Assembly (NCBI GenBank): GCA_938038165.1
Contig: CALHRB010000167.1
Span: 1-18,060 of the forward strand
DNA: 18,060 nt
From: Candidatus Kapaibacterium sp.
GTDB taxonomy: Bacteria; Bacteroidota; Ignavibacteria; Kapaibacteriales; UBA2268
Direction: 5' to 3'
Position 1 is the stretch's first letter; each line of letters starts with the position of its first letter. Both the position numbers and the translations under genes were made by a program. Shown in pieces: positions 15,391-18,060 of this stretch. The notes beneath the pieces are model-generated. The model saw only the letters and a list, made by a program, of their open reading frames with translations, made no database searches and was not told the origin of the DNA.

Positions 15391-17682
15391 ATGTTTTACG
15401 ATAGAACGAATCCTAAAATTTCTCTTTGCATGATTGTCAAAAATGAAGAAAAAATGCTGGAAGATTGTTTGAAATCTGTTCAATCTTACGTTCATGAAAT
15501 CATTATAGTTGACACAGGTTCGGAGGATAAGACCAAAGAGATAGCAAATTCGTTTGCCTGCAGAGTTTTTGATTTCAAATGGAGCAAAAATTTTGCCGAG
15601 GCAAGAAATTTTTCACTTTCAAAGGCAACTTCACCTTTTATTTTGGTTTTGGATGCCGACGAAAGACTTCTCAACCCCGAGGAGCTAAAAAAAGCAATCA
15701 GAAATAGCCAGCATGACACGGGAGGATGGTTCGTTGAAATTTTGTCCGAGTCAGGCACAAATCAGAATAACCCGGATAATTATAGAAATTCTCTTGTCAG
15801 ACTTTTTATTAATGAGCCAAATGTAAAATATAAAGGTCGTATTCACGAGCAGATTGTCGAATCAATTTTGAGCAATGGTTTAAAATTAGAAAATACCGAA
15901 ATAAAAGTTAATCATCTTGGATATAAAAACACCAATGTTAGCCTCCTCAGGAATAAGCAGTTAAGAAATCTTGAATTGCTCAATGAAGCCATTTTAGAGA
16001 ATCCAAACGATGGATATTCTCTGTTTCAACGGGCAAAGACATATCTTGCACTCAATCAATTACAGAATGCTGAGCAAGATATTCAGTCCTCGCTAAATAA
16101 TATTATCAACGGAAATATTGTTATGCCTCAGGCTTTGAATTATGGAGCTATTATTGCTTACAGAAATGGGGATTACAGAACAGCTATTGACCGGGCTATG
16201 AAATCGCTTGAAATCATCCCTGAACAAACATTTGCCAATTTCGTTCTTGGAGAGGTATATTTTTCTATGAATAATTTCAATTTTGCTATCAAACACTATT
16301 CAAAGATGCTGATTGAAATGAGCAAGAACAACTTTGCTGCCCGACTGTCAGGTGATTATTATCTTCCTCCTGAACAACTTGAATACAAAATTGGTAGATG
16401 TTATCTTGGTTTGAATAATCCCGAAAAAGCAAAAGAGCATTTTATGCTTGGTTACCAAATGAATGAACGTGACATAAACTGCATTGTCGGTCTCGGCAAC
16501 ATAGAATTTCTCAAGCAAAATTACTTTGCTGCACTTAACTATCTGAAAAAGGCAAAATCTATTAATCCACTAAATGAAATAGATGGTTTCATTAGTCAGG
16601 TGGAATCTGCCGTCCGACAACAATTTCAATCAAGCAACAGTGATCAAGTCAATAATCACAATAAGCCATTTCTATCGCTTTCTATGATTGTAAAAAACGA
16701 AGAAAAAATGCTCGAAGGCTGCCTTGATAGCGTTAAGGGAATCGTTGACGAAATTATTATCGTTGACACCGGTTCAACAGATTATACTTTAACACTCGCA
16801 GAAAAATTTGGTGCAAAAATATATCACCACAGATGGAATAACGATTTTGCTTCTGCAAGGAACGAATCATTAAAACATTGCACAGGTGAATGGATCCTTT
16901 ATTTGGATGCAGACGAAAGGCTCGATGAGGGTTGCAAACAGAAAATAATACCACTTCTAAAGTCTGCCGATGAAAATACTGCCGGTTTTATGCTTACGAT
17001 CGAAAGTGACCACGTTCAATTAGATGGGTCGGTTGAGCTTCATCGGGGCGGTTATCCCAGGATTTTCAGGAATCTTGGTTATCCAACTATAAAATTCGAA
17101 GGAAGGGTTCACGAACAAATCACTCCATCAATTTTTGCTTTAGGAAAATCAATTGCTTTTTCCGACCTTAAAATTATTCATTTGGGATACAATCAATCAA
17201 AGGAAGTGATGCAAGAAAAGATCAAAAGAAATTATCAGCTTCTTATCGCTCACGTTCAGGAGGAACCACTCAATGGTTATGCATGGTATCAGCTGGGGCA
17301 AACATTAGCCCAAATGATGCTTTTCAAAGAAGCCGAAGACGCCATTCGCTTCTCCATTCAAACAGGAAAGCTTTCAGATTCAGTTTATGCAAGCGCCACT
17401 TCCACACTCGCCCAACTTGTTGGCAATCAACGAAAATATGATGAGGCACTTTACTGGGCAGAAAAATCTCTCGAAAAGGCTCCTAATCAGGTTTATGCTA
17501 TGAATCTTAAAGCCTACTCATTGCTTCACCTTCGTAAATATAATGAAGCTGAAGAGGTTTTTATAGAAGTTCTCGAAAGGTTACATAAAGCTGATGGGAT
17601 TCCACAGTCCGGATTTGATATACAAATCCCTGAAAATGTGGTTTTGCTTGGTCTCAACAAAGCAAGAGAAAAAACTATTTAA
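15391..17682 (+). CDS. Tandemly duplicated GT2-TPR glycosyltransferase
   Basis: The 763-residue cytoplasmic protein consists of two copies of a unit made of a family 2 glycosyltransferase domain and TPR-like helices. Copy 1 has SLCMIVKNEEKMLE (11-24), IIIVDTGS (37-44) and the metal-binding DADERL (88-93). Copy 2 has SLSMIVKNEEKMLE (429-442), VDTGS with D459, and DADERL (506-511). The key residues are offset by exactly 418, and by hand about 50 of the first 87 aligned residues are identical. Both copies also have a GR(I/V)HEQI segment and a HLGY segment before the TPRs. Both keep the VDTGS aspartate and the DxD, so both sites may be active. GT2-TPR proteins include SunS-type enzymes that glycosylate peptides; the acceptor and sugar here are unknown. 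The gene stands alone on this strand. Confidence 0.9.
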   Translation: MFYDRTNPKISLCMIVKNEEKMLEDCLKSVQSYVHEIIIVDTGSEDKTKEIANSFACRVFDFKWSKNFAEARNFSLSKATSPFILVLDADERLLNPEELKKAIRNSQHDTGGWFVEILSESGTNQNNPDNYRNSLVRLFINEPNVKYKGRIHEQIVESILSNGLKLENTEIKVNHLGYKNTNVSLLRNKQLRNLELLNEAILENPNDGYSLFQRAKTYLALNQLQNAEQDIQSSLNNIINGNIVMPQALNYGAIIAYRNGDYRTAIDRAMKSLEIIPEQTFANFVLGEVYFSMNNFNFAIKHYSKMLIEMSKNNFAARLSGDYYLPPEQLEYKIGRCYLGLNNPEKAKEHFMLGYQMNERDINCIVGLGNIEFLKQNYFAALNYLKKAKSINPLNEIDGFISQVESAVRQQFQSSNSDQVNNHNKPFLSLSMIVKNEEKMLEGCLDSVKGIVDEIIIVDTGSTDYTLTLAEKFGAKIYHHRWNNDFASARNESLKHCTGEWILYLDADERLDEGCKQKIIPLLKSADENTAGFMLTIESDHVQLDGSVELHRGGYPRIFRNLGYPTIKFEGRVHEQITPSIFALGKSIAFSDLKIIHLGYNQSKEVMQEKIKRNYQLLIAHVQEEPLNGYAWYQLGQTLAQMMLFKEAEDAIRFSIQTGKLSDSVYASATSTLAQLVGNQRKYDEALYWAEKSLEKAPNQVYAMNLKAYSLLHLRKYNEAEEVFIEVLERLHKADGIPQSGFDIQIPENVVLLGLNKAREKTI

Positions 17683-17708
17683 CTGAATTTATATTTTCAC
17701 AAAACGTC

Positions 17709-17728
17709 CCGTCCGATCGCCAAGACGG
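17709..17728. repeat. Small GC-rich hairpin (CCGTC / GACGG)
   Basis: CCGTC at 17709-17713 pairs with GACGG at 17724-17728 across a 10-base loop containing CGATCG. It lies 27 bases after the glycosyltransferase stop but has no T run, so a classical terminator is unlikely. It may be part of a decayed repetitive element that continues into the tandem repeats. Confidence 0.35.
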
Positions 17729-17778
17729 TAAAAACTGTTGCCGAATGGGTAGGACTGAAACGCCGATAAATTATTCAG

Positions 17779-17839
17779 AGGGAATGTCTTTTCTACCGAA
17801 GTGATGTTTGTATTACTGAAGGGATGTTTGTTCTACCGA
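17779..17839. repeat. Three imperfect 20-21 bp tandem repeats
   Basis: Unit 1 (17779-17799, 21 bases), unit 2 (17800-17819) and unit 3 (17820-17839) follow the pattern AGxGATGTTTGT then TCTACCGA. Unit 1 has an extra base (AGGGAATGTC...). Units 1 and 3 share the ending TTCTACCGA; unit 2 has ATTACTGA. The 20-base period is not a multiple of three, and every frame meets stops, so it is not a protein repeat. Confidence 0.7.
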
Positions 17840-18060
17840 TAGATTATTAGTAGCTCAAAAAATGCTATTTGAGGATCATCTCATAGTATTTAATTTTATA
17901 AGTTTCAGGATAATTTTCTATGTGTTTATTTTTAATAAAAATTTTTTTCCTAATACTTCATTATTTATTTGCTTTTTTAAAAGCTTTGAACTAAATTTAG
18001 GAAATTTAAAATATTAAGGAGAAAAAAAATATTTCTCATAAAAAAAATTTTATCTATTCC

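Larger units (their letters stand above)
17683..18060. other. Non-coding tail downstream of the glycosyltransferase
   Basis: 378 bases with no supported gene. The first part (17705-17760) is clearly richer in G+C than the rest of the window. It contains a direct CGTCC-CGTCC (17705-17714) and a small hairpin. Then come three imperfect 20-21 base repeats (17779-17839) and A/T-rich DNA to the edge. AAGGAG at 18016-18021 looks like a ribosome binding site, but no ATG, GTG or TTG follows before the window ends. A next gene just outside is possible. No strong rho-independent terminator for the glycosyltransferase gene is seen. Confidence 0.6.

Noticed and set aside
17700..17780. tRNA or small structured RNA in the GC-richer tail
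   Set aside because: No T-loop-like GGTTCGAATCC or acceptor pairing is present; only one five-pair stem is visible.
17779..17839. CRISPR array
   Set aside because: The units are 20-21 bases, directly abutting, with no spacers and no cas genes nearby.
17971..17984. GCTTTT-TT-AAAAGC dyad as terminator of the glycosyltransferase gene
   Set aside because: Nearly 290 bases past the stop, A/T-rich, with a two-base loop and no T run after it.

Overview
The window is AT-rich, gene-dense bacterial chromosome that looks like the Bacteroidota/Chlorobiota (FCB) group, possibly Ignavibacteria or Kapabacteria. The reasons are a DUF3098-type small membrane protein, a secreted M1 peptidase with a C-terminal type IX secretion (T9SS) sorting domain, a large SprE/PorW-like TPR lipoprotein, and several intergenic TAnnTTTG elements resembling the Bacteroidota -7 promoter box. 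Some genes also have a clear Shine-Dalgarno (GGAG or AAAGG), which helps place starts. I see no tRNA, rRNA, CRISPR array, transposase or phage gene. Assignment below phylum level is inference.

Layout. 1-290 (-): C-terminally cut DUF3098-like membrane protein. 291-428: divergent promoter region built on a near-perfect inverted repeat whose two arms each carry TAAATTTG. 429-5466 (+): RsmI-family methyltransferase with a basic tail, adenine deaminase, a 130-residue unknown protein, and the M1 aminopeptidase-like T9SS cargo protein. 6876-5615 (-): alpha/beta hydrolase translationally coupled to a small lipoprotein. 6877-7037: second divergent promoter region with a 9-bp inverted repeat. 7038-8304 (+): maf and plsY, overlapping. 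10337-8310 (-): multi-pass membrane protein with TPRs, of the TMTC/O-mannosyltransferase-like type. 15108-10411 (-): PorW-like lipoprotein, soluble PAS histidine kinase and NtrC-type response regulator, with gaps of 14 and 22 bases. 15391-17682 (+): glycosyltransferase formed by tandem duplication of a GT2+TPR unit. 17683-18060: non-coding tail with a GC-richer hairpin and three imperfect 20-21 bp tandem repeats.

How the genes may work together. Several products act at the cell envelope: PlsY starts phospholipid synthesis, the M1 peptidase is predicted T9SS cargo, and the PorW-like lipoprotein is a predicted T9SS component. Two multi-domain proteins are probably glycosyltransferases. The most interesting arrangement is the PorW-like gene in one apparent operon with a cytoplasmic PAS kinase and a sigma-54 activator, suggesting that secretion-machine status or expression is tied to sigma-54 control. 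The other genes (rsmI, ade, maf) are housekeeping. No strongly novel defence or mobile system is visible.
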